A stretch of DNA of 32,172 bases from Streptomyces panaciradicis (GTDB taxonomy: Bacteria > Actinomycetota > Actinomycetes > Streptomycetales > Streptomycetaceae). The stretch lies in NCBI RefSeq assembly GCF_023516615.1, contig NZ_JAMGBF010000085.1:1-32172 (forward strand). Direction: 5' to 3'. A model generated the notes under the pieces. That model saw only the letters and a list, made by a program, of their open reading frames with translations. It made no database searches and had not been told where the DNA came from. Shown piece after piece: positions 15,216 to 23,058 of the stretch; position 1 is the first letter of the stretch; each line of letters begins with the position of its first letter. A program made the position numbers and the translations under genes.

Positions 15216-16343
15216 ATGAACATCTCCTCCAGCCAGGCGGCGGGCCGCCGCAGTCGGCGTACCCGGGCGGCAGCGATCGGGGTCACCGTGTGCCTCGGTG
15301 CCACCCTCGCGGCCTGCGGTTCCTCCGACTCCGGCTCCTCCTCGTCCGGTTCGGGCGGCGGCGGGAAGGTGGGTGTCTCGCTGATTCTGAAGACGCTCAC
15401 CAACCCGTACTTCGTGAGCATGGAGAAGGACGCCAAGACCCAGGCCTCCAAGGACAACGTGAGCCTCACGGTGGCGGCCGGCACCTCGGACGGCGACACC
15501 CAGACCCAGATCACCGCCATCGACAACGCCATCTCGCGCGGTGACAAGGGCATCCTGATCACCACCAACGGCGACGCCGTCAACGCCGCGCTGAAGCGGG
15601 CCAAGCAGGCCGGACTGTTCGTCATAGCCCTGGACACCGCGCCCAACCCGCCGAGCGTCGCGGACATCACCTACGCCACCGACAACGAGCAGGCCGGCAA
15701 GCTCGACGGCCAGTACGCGGCCGCCGCCCTGAACGGCAAGCCCGCGGTCATCGCGATGCTCGACCTGTTCAACAACCAGGTCGTCTCCGTCGACATCCAG
15801 CGCGACCACGGCTTCCTGGAGGGCATGGGCATCGACCCGGGCAGCAAGGCGGAGAACGGCAAGGAGGCCAAGTCCGGGAAGTACACCGGCGGCAAGGGCG
15901 GCACGTACAAGATCGCCTGCCACCAGCCCACCCAGGGCGCGATCGACGGCGGACGCACCGCTATGGAGAACTGCCTCTCCTCCAACCCGGACATCAACGT
16001 CGTCTACGCGATCAACGAGCCCGCGGGCGAGGGCGCGTACAACGCCCTGAAGGCCGCGGGCAAGGAGAAGAACGTCGCGATCTACGCGATCGACGGCAGC
16101 TGCTCCGGCTTGAAGAACGTCACCAACGGCAAGTTCGCCGCCGACGCCGTGCAGTACCCCGGCAAGATGGCCGCGCTCGGCGTCAGTTCCATCGCGAAGC
16201 TGGCCCGCGGCGGCAGCAAGCCCAGCGTCACCGACGGCAAGACGTTCTACGACACCGGTACCGCGCTGGCCGCCGCCAAGCCGATGGGCGGTCTGAAGGT
16301 CCAGACGCCGACGCAGGCCGCGTCCGCCTGCTGGGGCAGCTGA
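15216..16343 (+). CDS. Sugar ABC transporter substrate-binding lipoprotein (FrcB/RbsB-like)
   Basis: A 375-residue lipoprotein anchored outside the membrane that captures a sugar. An Arg-rich signal peptide leads to the lipobox TLAAC with Cys34, then a Ser/Gly-rich linker. The mature part is a type I periplasmic-binding fold: VGVSLILKTLTNPYFVSM, GTSDGDTQTQITAIDNAISR, KGILITTNGDAVNAALKRA, FVIALDTAP and VVYAINEPAGEGAYNALKAA. This matches the ribose/fructose (Peripla_BP_4) class. ATG 15216 has AAAGGGA 7 bases upstream. It is the first gene of the operon and is separated from the permease by a strong hairpin, which would raise its relative dose. Confidence 0.94.
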   Translation: MNISSSQAAGRRSRRTRAAAIGVTVCLGATLAACGSSDSGSSSSGSGGGGKVGVSLILKTLTNPYFVSMEKDAKTQASKDNVSLTVAAGTSDGDTQTQITAIDNAISRGDKGILITTNGDAVNAALKRAKQAGLFVIALDTAPNPPSVADITYATDNEQAGKLDGQYAAAALNGKPAVIAMLDLFNNQVVSVDIQRDHGFLEGMGIDPGSKAENGKEAKSGKYTGGKGGTYKIACHQPTQGAIDGGRTAMENCLSSNPDINVVYAINEPAGEGAYNALKAAGKEKNVAIYAIDGSCSGLKNVTNGKFAADAVQYPGKMAALGVSSIAKLARGGSKPSVTDGKTFYDTGTALAAAKPMGGLKVQTPTQAASACWGS

Positions 16344-16355
16344 CCCCGTCCGCGC

Positions 16356-16394
16356 CGGGTGCGCCGCCGGTCCCCGACCCCGGCGGCGCACCCG
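16356..16394 (+). terminator. Intercistronic hairpin between binding protein and permease genes
   Basis: A perfect 15-bp stem (16356-16370 with 16380-16394; core GGGTGCGCCGCCGG) and a 9-base loop begin 13 bases past the binding-protein stop. It likely attenuates transcription or stabilises the 5' mRNA so that binding protein outnumbers the membrane components. Confidence 0.7.
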
Positions 16395-16458
16395 CGCCCC
16401 ACGCGCCCATGACTTCGTACGAAGGCCCGCTCGCGGAAAGATTCCGGAAGGACCCCCT

Positions 16459-17493
16459 GTGACCACCCACGTGGACAGTCAAGCCACACCGGCACCGGCG
16501 GAGGAGTTCCTCAACCGGCCCGCCACCCCGGCCCAGCGCATCCACTCCGTGCTGCACCGGCAGCCCGCCCTCAGCCCGGCGATCGTGCTCGTACTCGCCG
16601 CGATCGTCTTCTCCCTGGTCAACGAGCGCTTCTACGCGCTGCAGAACCTGTCGCTGGTCGCCCAGCAGGTCGCGGTCATCGGTTCGCTCGCCGTCGGCCA
16701 GACCGTCATCATCCTGACCGCCGGCATCGACCTGTCCATCGGCGCGGTCATGGTGCTCGCCTCGCTGCTGATGTCGAAGCTCGTCGCCGACAACCACCTC
16801 CCCGGCGTGGTGGCCCTGCTCGCCGGAGCGGCCGTCGCCGTCGCCGCCCAGGCCGTCAACGGGCTGCTGGTCACCAAGATCAAGCTGCCGCCGTTCATCG
16901 TCACCCTCGGCACCCTGAGCGTCTTCACCGCCATCACGCTCATCTACGCCAAGGGCCAGACCGTGTCCCTGCAACCGGGCAACATCCTGATGTGGAGCGG
17001 CGAGACCATATCCATAGGGCAGTTGAACCTGACCTACGGCGTCCTGCTGATGAGCGCCCTCTACGTGGTGATCGGCTACGCGCTGCGCTACACCGCCTGG
17101 GGCCGGCACCTGTACGCCGTCGGCGACGACCTCGAGGCCGCCCGGCTGGCCGGCATCTCCGTCAACCGGGTCCTGCTGAGCGCCTACGTGGTCGGCGGTT
17201 TCGCCATCGCCGTCGGTGCCTGGATCCTCGTCGGCCGGGTCGGCGGCGGTGACCCCAACAGCGGTCTCAACGCCAACCTGCAGTCCATCACCGCCGTCGT
17301 CATCGGCGGCACGAGCCTGTTCGGCGGACGCGGCGTCGTGGTCGGCTCGCTGATCGGCGCGCTCATCGTCCAGGTCTTCGTCAACGGCCTCGCGCTGGCC
17401 GGCATCGACCCCAACTACCAAGTCCTCGCAGTCGGCATCCTGGTGATCGCGGCTGTCTCCGTCGACCAGTGGATCCGGAGCGTGAAGTCGTGA
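16459..17493 (+). CDS. Sugar ABC transporter permease (FrcC/RbsC-like)
   Basis: A 344-residue integral membrane protein of the ribose/xylose/fructose permease family (BPD_transp_2). Around eight to ten hydrophobic segments are visible, with the family signature ILTAGIDLSIGAVMVLASLL near residue 90, VNGLLVTKIKLPPFIVTLGTLS near 135, and VGDDLEAARLAGISVNRVLL near 220. VVIGGTSLFGGRGVVVGSLIGALI is near 280. GTG 16459 follows GGAAGGA. A cytoplasmic N-terminal tail of about 35 polar residues precedes the first helix. The end overlaps the ATPase start by four bases (GTGA). Confidence 0.95.
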   Translation: MTTHVDSQATPAPAEEFLNRPATPAQRIHSVLHRQPALSPAIVLVLAAIVFSLVNERFYALQNLSLVAQQVAVIGSLAVGQTVIILTAGIDLSIGAVMVLASLLMSKLVADNHLPGVVALLAGAAVAVAAQAVNGLLVTKIKLPPFIVTLGTLSVFTAITLIYAKGQTVSLQPGNILMWSGETISIGQLNLTYGVLLMSALYVVIGYALRYTAWGRHLYAVGDDLEAARLAGISVNRVLLSAYVVGGFAIAVGAWILVGRVGGGDPNSGLNANLQSITAVVIGGTSLFGGRGVVVGSLIGALIVQVFVNGLALAGIDPNYQVLAVGILVIAAVSVDQWIRSVKS

Positions 17494-18272
17494 CGACCAC
17501 CACCGCCCCCGTGCTCGAGGCCAAGGGCCTGGTCAAGGTCTTCGGCAGGGTCGTCGGCCTCAACGACGTCGACCTGACCCTCTACCCCGGCGAGGTCCTC
17601 GCCGTCATCGGCGACAACGGCGCCGGCAAGTCGACCCTCATCAAGTGCCTGTCCGGAGCGCTGGTGCCGGACCGGGGCAGCATCCTCGTCGACGGCAAGG
17701 AGGTCGCCTTCAAGCGGCCCCAGGACGCCCGCGAGGCCGGCATCGAGACCGTGTACCAGACCCTGGCGGTCGCCCCGGCGCTGGACATCGCCAGCAACCT
17801 GTTCCTCGCCCGCGAGATCCGCCGCAAGGGCGTGCTGGGATCGGTGTTCCGGATGCTCGACACCGGCGAGATGAAGAAGCAGGCGGCCGACCACATCAAG
17901 CGGCTGGGCATCAGCACCCTGCAGAACATCAACCAGGCCGTCGAGACCCTCTCCGGAGGCCAGCGCCAGTCCGTCGCGGTCGCCCGGGCGGGTGCCTTCG
18001 GCGGCCGGGTCGTCATCCTCGACGAACCCACCGCGGCCCTCGGCGTCCGGGAGACGGGCCAGGTGCTCAAGCTCGTCCGCGACCTGCGCGACCAGGGCCT
18101 CGGCGTCATCCTGATCAGCCACAACATGCCCAACGTCTTCGACGTGGCCGACCGCATCCACATCCAGCGCCTCGGCGGATGCGCCGGGGTCATCACCCCG
18201 CAGTCGCACTCCATGGAGGACGCGGTGGCCATCATGACCGGCGCCAAGAAGCTCGTTCCGGAAGCCGGCTGA
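17490..18272 (+). CDS. Sugar ABC transporter ATPase, single domain (FrcA-like)
   Basis: A 260-residue cytoplasmic ATPase. Walker A is GDNGAGKS (41-48), the Q-loop region is ETVYQTLAVAP, the signature is LSGGQRQSVAVARA, Walker B is VVILDEPTAALG and the switch histidine is in LISHNM. Unlike RbsA/XylG/AraG it has one ATPase domain, as in the FrcA type, and would dimerise. VRETGQVLKLVRDLRDQGLG follows Walker B as expected. GTG 17490 overlaps the permease stop, so it is translationally coupled. The next gene follows after 20 bases. Confidence 0.95.
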   Translation: MTTTTAPVLEAKGLVKVFGRVVGLNDVDLTLYPGEVLAVIGDNGAGKSTLIKCLSGALVPDRGSILVDGKEVAFKRPQDAREAGIETVYQTLAVAPALDIASNLFLAREIRRKGVLGSVFRMLDTGEMKKQAADHIKRLGISTLQNINQAVETLSGGQRQSVAVARAGAFGGRVVILDEPTAALGVRETGQVLKLVRDLRDQGLGVILISHNMPNVFDVADRIHIQRLGGCAGVITPQSHSMEDAVAIMTGAKKLVPEAG

Positions 18273-18292
18273 CGCAGAGGAGCACGAACGCC

Positions 18293-18586
18293 GTGACGAA
18301 GACCCTGTACGCCGAGTTCACCGCCCGCGAGGGAGCGGAGGCCGACGTCGCCGTGCTGCTGCGGGACTACGCCGAGAAGGTGCGCCAGGAAGAAGGCAAC
18401 CTCGCCTTCGACAGCTACACCAGGGCCGGCGACCCGCGCGCCTTCTGGATCTTCGAGGTGTACCGGGACGAGGACGCCTTCCAGGCCCATCTGAAGGCTC
18501 CCTACGGCGCCCCGTTCAATGCCGCCCTCGCCCCGCTGATCGAGGAGGACGCCTCCGTGCTGACGTTCCTCGACCGGCTGGAGTGA
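18293..18586 (+). CDS. ABM-domain (YgiN/LsrG-like) small enzyme of the sugar operon
   Basis: A 97-residue dimeric alpha/beta-barrel protein of the antibiotic-biosynthesis-monooxygenase superfamily. QEEGNLAFDSY, RAFWIFEVYRDEDAFQAHLKAPYG and the C-terminal strand follow the family pattern, including the paired EEGN and E-Y-x-D segments. Members range from quinol monooxygenases (YgiN) to LsrG, an isomerase of phospho-AI-2. The gene is 20 bases after the ATPase with AGAGGAG upstream, so it is the fourth gene of the sugar operon. That context suggests it acts on a sugar-derived intermediate rather than an antibiotic. The exact reaction is unknown. Confidence 0.85.
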   Translation: MTKTLYAEFTAREGAEADVAVLLRDYAEKVRQEEGNLAFDSYTRAGDPRAFWIFEVYRDEDAFQAHLKAPYGAPFNAALAPLIEEDASVLTFLDRLE

Positions 18587-18610
18587 CCCGTCCCCGTTCG
18601 GTCGCATTCG

Positions 18611-18657
18611 CCAGGGCCCTTCCGGTGTTCCTCCCCACCCACCGGACAGGGCCCTGG
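18611..18657. terminator. Two-tier terminator hairpin at end of sugar operon
   Basis: CCAGGGCCC (18611-18619) pairs with GGGCCCTGG (18649-18657). Nested inside, TCCGGTG (18621-18627) pairs with CACCGGA (18640-18646). It lies between the convergent ABM and PucR genes and likely ends both transcripts. Confidence 0.8.
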
Positions 18658-18688
18658 TCCATGTCCCCGGCGGCCGATCGCCGCTGCC

Positions 18689-19879
18689 TCATCCCGCCGA
18701 CGCCGTACGGCCGGCGTCCGTGCCGCGCCCTGCCGCCAGCAGTGCCGCCCCGAGGTCGGCGACGGCATGGGGGTCCGAGAGCGAACGGCCGGTGAGTTCC
18801 TCGATGCGGCGCAGGCGGTAGCGGACGGTGTTGGGGTGGACGTAGAGGCGCCGCGCGGCGGTCGCTGCGGAGCCGCCGGCCGCGAACCAGCTTTCCAGCG
18901 TCTCCATGAGACGCGTCCGTTCGAGACCGGGGAGGTCCAGCACGGGTTTGAGGACCCTGTTCATCAGGTGAGCCGCCTCCGCCGGAGCCGCGGCGACGAG
19001 CATGGCGAGGGGATTGTCGTCGAAGCGGGCCACCCCGGGGCCGTCGCCCGGCAGGCCGGCCAGCGCCAGCCGCGCGAAACGCAGGGCCTGCGGGGTCTCA
19101 CGCAGCGACGCGAAGCCCGGACTGACCCCCACCCGGGCGCCCGCGCGGCGCAGGACGCGCAGACCGGTCGCCTCCGCGTCCGGTGTGGTGAGGGCGATGA
19201 CGCCGATCTGCTGGTCGGGCAGCAACCGCCAGGCCGACGGAAGATGCGCCTGCCGCAGTGAGGTCTCCACACCCGGCAGGGGTTCCTCGCCGGGGGAGTC
19301 GGCCGCCGCGGCGACGACGGCGTACGGCCCCCGCTCCGGCAGGCCCAGCTCACGGGCCGCGTCCCACAGCGTGATGCGGTCGCCGATCACACCGGTGAAC
19401 AGCGCCTCCACCAGCGCCGAACGGCGGGCGCCGCGCTGTACGGCCAGTTCGGCGGTGGTCTCCCGGTGCGAGGCCGCCACCGCCTGGGCGTAGAGGCCGA
19501 ACAGCTGCCAGATCTGCGCGGAGCGGTCCACCAGCTGGGCGTCGGGAACCGCGGAGTGGGCACGCGCCTCGGAGAGGATCTCCGACCACAGGAACTCGAA
19601 GCCGATCCGGTACGCGTGCAGGACGTCCGCCAGCGGCATGCCCTGTTCGGCGCGGATCCGGCCGGTCTCCCGGGCGGGTTCGGCATCGGGCGCGCCGGTC
19701 CGGCGCAACTGCCTGAGCACCAGGTCCGCGTTGTCGGTGCACGACCGGCACAGCGAGTCGAACGGGATGAGTGACTCGTTCCGGTAGGCGGGGACCTCGG
19801 ACCGGATGCGGTCCGCGACCCGCTCACCCAGCCCCGGAAGCTGGTCCTGGATCGCCGCGATCACGGCCGACAATTCCAT
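18689..19879 (-). CDS. PucR/CdaR-family transcriptional regulator
   Basis: A 396-residue regulator. The N-terminal half is a helical sensing domain (about 1-160). A GGDEF-like middle region follows (about 165-300, ALVEALFTGVIGDRITLWDAARELGL). The C-terminal PucR helix-turn-helix is LMETLESWFAAGGSAATAARRLYVHPNTVRYRLRRIEELTG (positions about 328-370). ATG 19879 is used; a GTG one codon earlier is an alternative, and neither has a strong Shine-Dalgarno. It diverges from an acyl-CoA ligase gene, and a perfect 14-bp palindrome lies 25 bases before its start. Control of fatty-acid activation, with acyl-CoA or a free acid as signal, is the natural inference. Confidence 0.9.
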   Translation of the reverse strand: MELSAVIAAIQDQLPGLGERVADRIRSEVPAYRNESLIPFDSLCRSCTDNADLVLRQLRRTGAPDAEPARETGRIRAEQGMPLADVLHAYRIGFEFLWSEILSEARAHSAVPDAQLVDRSAQIWQLFGLYAQAVAASHRETTAELAVQRGARRSALVEALFTGVIGDRITLWDAARELGLPERGPYAVVAAAADSPGEEPLPGVETSLRQAHLPSAWRLLPDQQIGVIALTTPDAEATGLRVLRRAGARVGVSPGFASLRETPQALRFARLALAGLPGDGPGVARFDDNPLAMLVAAAPAEAAHLMNRVLKPVLDLPGLERTRLMETLESWFAAGGSAATAARRLYVHPNTVRYRLRRIEELTGRSLSDPHAVADLGAALLAAGRGTDAGRTASAG

Positions 19880-19903
19880 CACCGCAGCTTAACGCCCCCC
19901 TTT

Positions 19904-19917
19904 TGTTCCCGGGAACA
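19904..19917. promoter_or_regulatory. Perfect palindrome TGTTCCCGGGAACA, candidate PucR operator
   Basis: A 14-bp perfect inverted repeat, flanked by a T-rich stretch, in the gap between the divergent PucR regulator and acyl-CoA ligase genes. No other regulator gene is adjacent, so it is the best candidate binding site for the PucR protein. Confidence 0.6.
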
Positions 19918-20027
19918 GATGGAGGCGGCCAACGGTGTCACCGCGTCCATAGCTGGTGACCTGCGCTCTGAGCACCATGGCCTTCGCGTGTACGACAGAT
20001 CTCAACGGTGAGTTCATGGAGGCGGGC

Positions 20028-21569
20028 GTGGCCAATTTGTCGGAGTTCCTGGTGGAGACCGCGGCTGCGCGGCCCGACCGTCCGGCGTTGCGGCTGGGGG
20101 ACCACACCACCACCTACGCGGACCTGGACGCCCGCAGCGCCCGCGCGGCCGCACTGCTGCGAGCCGAAGGCGTCAGGCCCGGCGACCGGATCGCGTTGAT
20201 GCTGCCGAACGTCCCCGAGTTCGTCGTCCTCTACTACGGCGCCCTGCGCGCCGGGGCGATCGTGGTGCCGCTGAATCCTCTGCTCAAGGAGCGGGAGACC
20301 GCCTACCACCTCACCGACTCCGGCGCCGTCCTGCTCTTCGAGTGGCACCAGGCTCCCGGCGAGGGCGCGCAGGGGGCCGCCACGGCCGGCGTACGACGCG
20401 TGGCGGTGGAGCCCGCGGCCTTCGCCGCGCTGCTGGCCGAGCACGAGCCGTCCACCGAGGTGGCACGCACCGCCGACGACGACGTGGCCGTGCTGCTGTA
20501 CACCTCGGGCACCACGGGCAAGCCGAAGGGCGCCGCGCTCACGCACGGCGGCCTGCGGCACAACACCGAGGTCATGAAGGCGCACGTCACACGGATGACA
20601 CCGGACGACGTGGTGTTGGGCTGCCTGCCGCTGTTCCACATCTTCGGCCAGATCTGCACGATGAGCGTGGCCGTGCGCAGCGGTGCCTCGCTCACCCTCG
20701 TCCCCCGCTTCGACCCGCAGACCGTGCTGGACGCCATCGCGGCGGACCGGGCGACCGTCTTCGGGGGCGTGCCGACGATGTACGCGGCCCTGCTGCAGCA
20801 CCCGGCCGACGCGGACGTGACCAGCCTGCGGATGTGCGTCTCCGGCGGCGCCTCCCTGCCCGTCGAGATCCTGCACGGCTTCGAGAAGCGCTTCGGCTGC
20901 GCGGTGCTGGAGGGCTTCGGCATGTCCGAGACCAGCCCGGTGGTGACGTTCAACCACCTCGACCGCCCCCGCAAGGCGGGCTCCATCGGCACCCCGATCC
21001 AGGATGTCGAGGTCCGGCTGCTGGACGACAAGGGCCGGGACGCCGGCGCGGGCGAGATCGGCGAGCTGGCCGTGCGCGGCCCGAACGTGATGAAGGGCTA
21101 CTGGAACCGACCCGAGGAGACGGCCGCCGCCATCCCCGACGGCTGGCTGCGCACCGGAGACCTGGCCCGCCGGGACGAGGACGGCTACTTCTACATCGTG
21201 GACCGCAAGAAGGACATGATCATCCGGGGTGGCTACAACGTCTACCCGCGCGAGATCGAGGAGGTCCTGCACGAGCACCCGGCCGTCGCCCTCGCCGCCG
21301 TCGTGGGCGTCCCGCACCAGCAGCTCGGCGAGGAGGTCGCGGCCGCCGTGGTCCTGCGCCCCAAGGCCCGAGCCACGCCCGAGGAGCTGCGCCAGTACGT
21401 CAAGGACCGGGTCGCGGCCTACAAGTACCCCCGTGTGGTGCGCCTGATGGACGCGCTGCCGATGGGGCCGAGCGGCAAGATCCTGAAGAGGGAGATCAGC
21501 GCCCGGGCGGCGAGCGGGCAGCTCGCCACGAGCGGGGCCGGGACCGGGGCCGGGGAACAGGCGCATTGA
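20028..21569 (+). CDS. Long-chain fatty-acid-CoA ligase
   Basis: A 513-residue ANL-superfamily enzyme that activates a carboxylic acid with ATP and joins it to CoA. Motifs: the P-loop YTSGTTGKPKG from residue 158, PLFHIFGQ, GFGMSETSP, WLRTGDLARRDEDGYFYIVDRKKDMIIRGGYN (Asp392 in DRKKD), and the catalytic lysine Lys484 in SGKILKRE. The FadD-like linker suggests fatty acyl substrates. GTG 20028 is chosen because GGAGG ends 5 bases before it and the protein then begins MANLSEFL, the usual start for the family. ATGs at 19956 and 20016 are in frame but less well placed. It is probably regulated by the divergent PucR protein. Confidence 0.93.
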   Translation: MANLSEFLVETAAARPDRPALRLGDHTTTYADLDARSARAAALLRAEGVRPGDRIALMLPNVPEFVVLYYGALRAGAIVVPLNPLLKERETAYHLTDSGAVLLFEWHQAPGEGAQGAATAGVRRVAVEPAAFAALLAEHEPSTEVARTADDDVAVLLYTSGTTGKPKGAALTHGGLRHNTEVMKAHVTRMTPDDVVLGCLPLFHIFGQICTMSVAVRSGASLTLVPRFDPQTVLDAIAADRATVFGGVPTMYAALLQHPADADVTSLRMCVSGGASLPVEILHGFEKRFGCAVLEGFGMSETSPVVTFNHLDRPRKAGSIGTPIQDVEVRLLDDKGRDAGAGEIGELAVRGPNVMKGYWNRPEETAAAIPDGWLRTGDLARRDEDGYFYIVDRKKDMIIRGGYNVYPREIEEVLHEHPAVALAAVVGVPHQQLGEEVAAAVVLRPKARATPEELRQYVKDRVAAYKYPRVVRLMDALPMGPSGKILKREISARAASGQLATSGAGTGAGEQAH

Positions 21570-21578
21570 GGTCTGGGC

Positions 21579-21613
21579 GCCGTCGCGGGGCCGGCGCCGG
21601 CGAGGGCGACGGC
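21579..21613 (+). terminator. Hairpin after acyl-CoA ligase gene
   Basis: GCCGTCGC (21579-21586) pairs with GCGACGGC (21606-21613), and the enclosed CCGGCGCCGG is itself palindromic. It starts 10 bases after the stop. Confidence 0.55.
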
Positions 21614-21744
21614 CGGGTGCACGGGCCTCAGGTGACCCGCCGGGAGAGTGTCATCGCGCATCACGGTGTGGATGAGGACGCGGCCGCCGGGTACTTCGCC
21701 GACGTCGACGAGACATCACCCTCGTCGAGAGAGGAGAAGCCACC

Positions 21745-22167
21745 GTGTCAACGCCCCCGCTTCCGCCCGAGGCCCAGGAACTGCTGCGCCGCGCCAACCC
21801 GTGCGTGATGGCCACCCTGCGCTCCGACGGGACGCCCGTGTCGACGCCCACCTGGTACCTGTGGGAGGACGGCCGTGCCCTGATCAGCCTGGACGAGGGG
21901 CGCGTCCGCCTGCAACACCTGCGCCGCGACCCCCGCGTCACGCTCACCGTCCTCGACGGCGACGACTGGTACACGCACGTCACGCTCATCGGCCGCGTCG
22001 TCGAGATGAACGAGGACGAGGGCCTGGCCGACATCGACCGCATCTCCACCCACTACACGGGCAAGCCCTACCCGGACGGGGTGCGCCCCCGGGTGAGCGC
22101 CTGGATCGAGGTCGAGCGCTGGCACGGCTGGGGCGCCATGAAGGACAGCGGCCAGGCCTCCACGTGA
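21745..22167 (+). CDS. PPOX-class F420-dependent oxidoreductase-like protein
   Basis: A 140-residue split-barrel flavin/deazaflavin protein. ANPCVMATLRSDGTPVSTPTWYLWEDG, ALISLDEGRVRLQHLRRDPRVTLTVLD and YTHVTLIGRVVEM are the usual first strands of the PPOX F420/FMN families, and HYTGKPYP and VSAWIEVERWHGWGA form the C-terminal part. The TWYLW and RLQHLRRDPRV patterns fit the actinobacterial F420-dependent subgroup. GTG 21745 follows AGGAGAAG. F420 dependence is inferred from subgroup pattern. The substrate is unknown. Confidence 0.85.
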   Translation: MSTPPLPPEAQELLRRANPCVMATLRSDGTPVSTPTWYLWEDGRALISLDEGRVRLQHLRRDPRVTLTVLDGDDWYTHVTLIGRVVEMNEDEGLADIDRISTHYTGKPYPDGVRPRVSAWIEVERWHGWGAMKDSGQAST

Positions 22168-22194
22168 GGAGGCCGGCCGCCCGGGTCGGGAGGG

Positions 22195-22543
22195 CGAGCC
22201 GCCGCGGCTGAGTTCCGCCAGGCAGGCGTCGAGCGGCTGGAGCAGTCCGGGCAAGGACTCCCGCAGGTCACCAGCGGACGGCCTCGATCTCGGCGTCGGG
22301 CGTGAAGCGCCGGGGTGCCGTCGGCGGCTTGTCCGGTGAACAGGGCGCTGTATTCGGCGCGTTGATCGGGTGCGAGGGTGAAGCCCGCGAATCCGGCGAA
22401 CGGCAGCCGTCCTTCGGCCGCGGGACCGGTCTCCTCCAGCAACTCGCGTCCGCGGGCGGTCCGTCCTCCGCTCCCCGGTGGAAGGAGGCCAGGGTGTTGC
22501 CGCGGTCGTCGACGGCGAGCGGTCGGGAGCCGTCAGCGGCCAC
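22195..22543 (-). pseudogene. Frameshifted Nudix hydrolase remnant
   Basis: Minus-strand pieces of one Nudix protein lie in successive frames. From a possible GTG at 22543 comes PLAVDDRGNTLASFHRG. A second frame then gives GRELLEETGPAAEG (the second half of the Nudix box, REUxEExGU), followed by LPFAGFAGFTLAPDQRAEY and SALFTGQAADGTP. A third frame gives RFTPDAEIEAVRW before TGA at 22268. The expected continuation DLRESLPGLLQPLDACLAEL follows in yet another shift. The first half of the Nudix box (GGxxxxGE) is deleted. At least three frameshifts make it non-functional. It lies just after the minus-strand ABM gene. Confidence 0.85.
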
Positions 22544-22575
22544 CTCGACAGGATGCCCGCCGTGACGCCGGACGG

Positions 22576-22956
22576 TCAGTGCGCCGCCGGGCCCTGCGGG
22601 GCTCCGGGTCGGGTGAAGCCGTGGCTGCGCTCGACTTTCGCCACATGCAGGGTGTAGCTCTGGTACCACTCCGCCTGTCCGCGCTTCTGCGCCGCGCGGT
22701 GCTCGGCGTCGCTCCGCCACTGCGTGAGCGCGTCGGCGTCGCGGAAGTAGCCGACGGTGATGCCCAGTCCGCCGGGAGTCTGCGCGTGGTCCAAGCCCAG
22801 GTAGCCGGGGACGTCCTTCACCAGGTCCTCCATGCGTGCGCTGGTCTCGCTGTAGCCGCTCTGCTCCTGTGTGCGCACGGCGGTGAAGACAGCTACGTAG
22901 TAAGGGGGTTCGAAGGCTCGGACGGGCGTGACAGGCGCATCGGGGTGATCACTCAT
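22576..22956 (-). CDS. ABM-family monooxygenase-like protein
   Basis: A 126-residue protein of the dimeric alpha/beta-barrel superfamily, related to antibiotic-biosynthesis monooxygenases and heme-degrading enzymes. YYVAVFTAVR, GYLGLDHAQTPGGLGITVGYFRD, and DALTQWRSDAEHRAAQKRGQAEWYQSYTLHVAKVER are diagnostic. The WxxDxEHxxAQ-xGxxxWYxxY pattern defines a common Streptomyces subgroup of unknown substrate. ATG 22956 has no good ribosome binding site; TACAGT lies 6 bases before it on the minus strand, so a leaderless message is possible. It is followed by the Nudix remnant on the same strand. Confidence 0.85.
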   Translation of the reverse strand: MSDHPDAPVTPVRAFEPPYYVAVFTAVRTQEQSGYSETSARMEDLVKDVPGYLGLDHAQTPGGLGITVGYFRDADALTQWRSDAEHRAAQKRGQAEWYQSYTLHVAKVERSHGFTRPGAPQGPAAH

Positions 22957-23058
22957 GGCGCCACTGTAGGGAGGGTGCGCTGACCGATCCGGCGACTTTG
23001 CCGAACGGGATACGAAAGGGATCAGGCTCTTGGCGAGCGTGCCCGGCGGCCGGCCTCG

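Noticed and set aside
13540..18586. A true AI-2 (Lsr-type) uptake system
   Set aside because: The regulator is LacI-type, the kinase remnant is PfkB rather than FGGY, and no LsrF thiolase is present; only the ABM gene hints at it.
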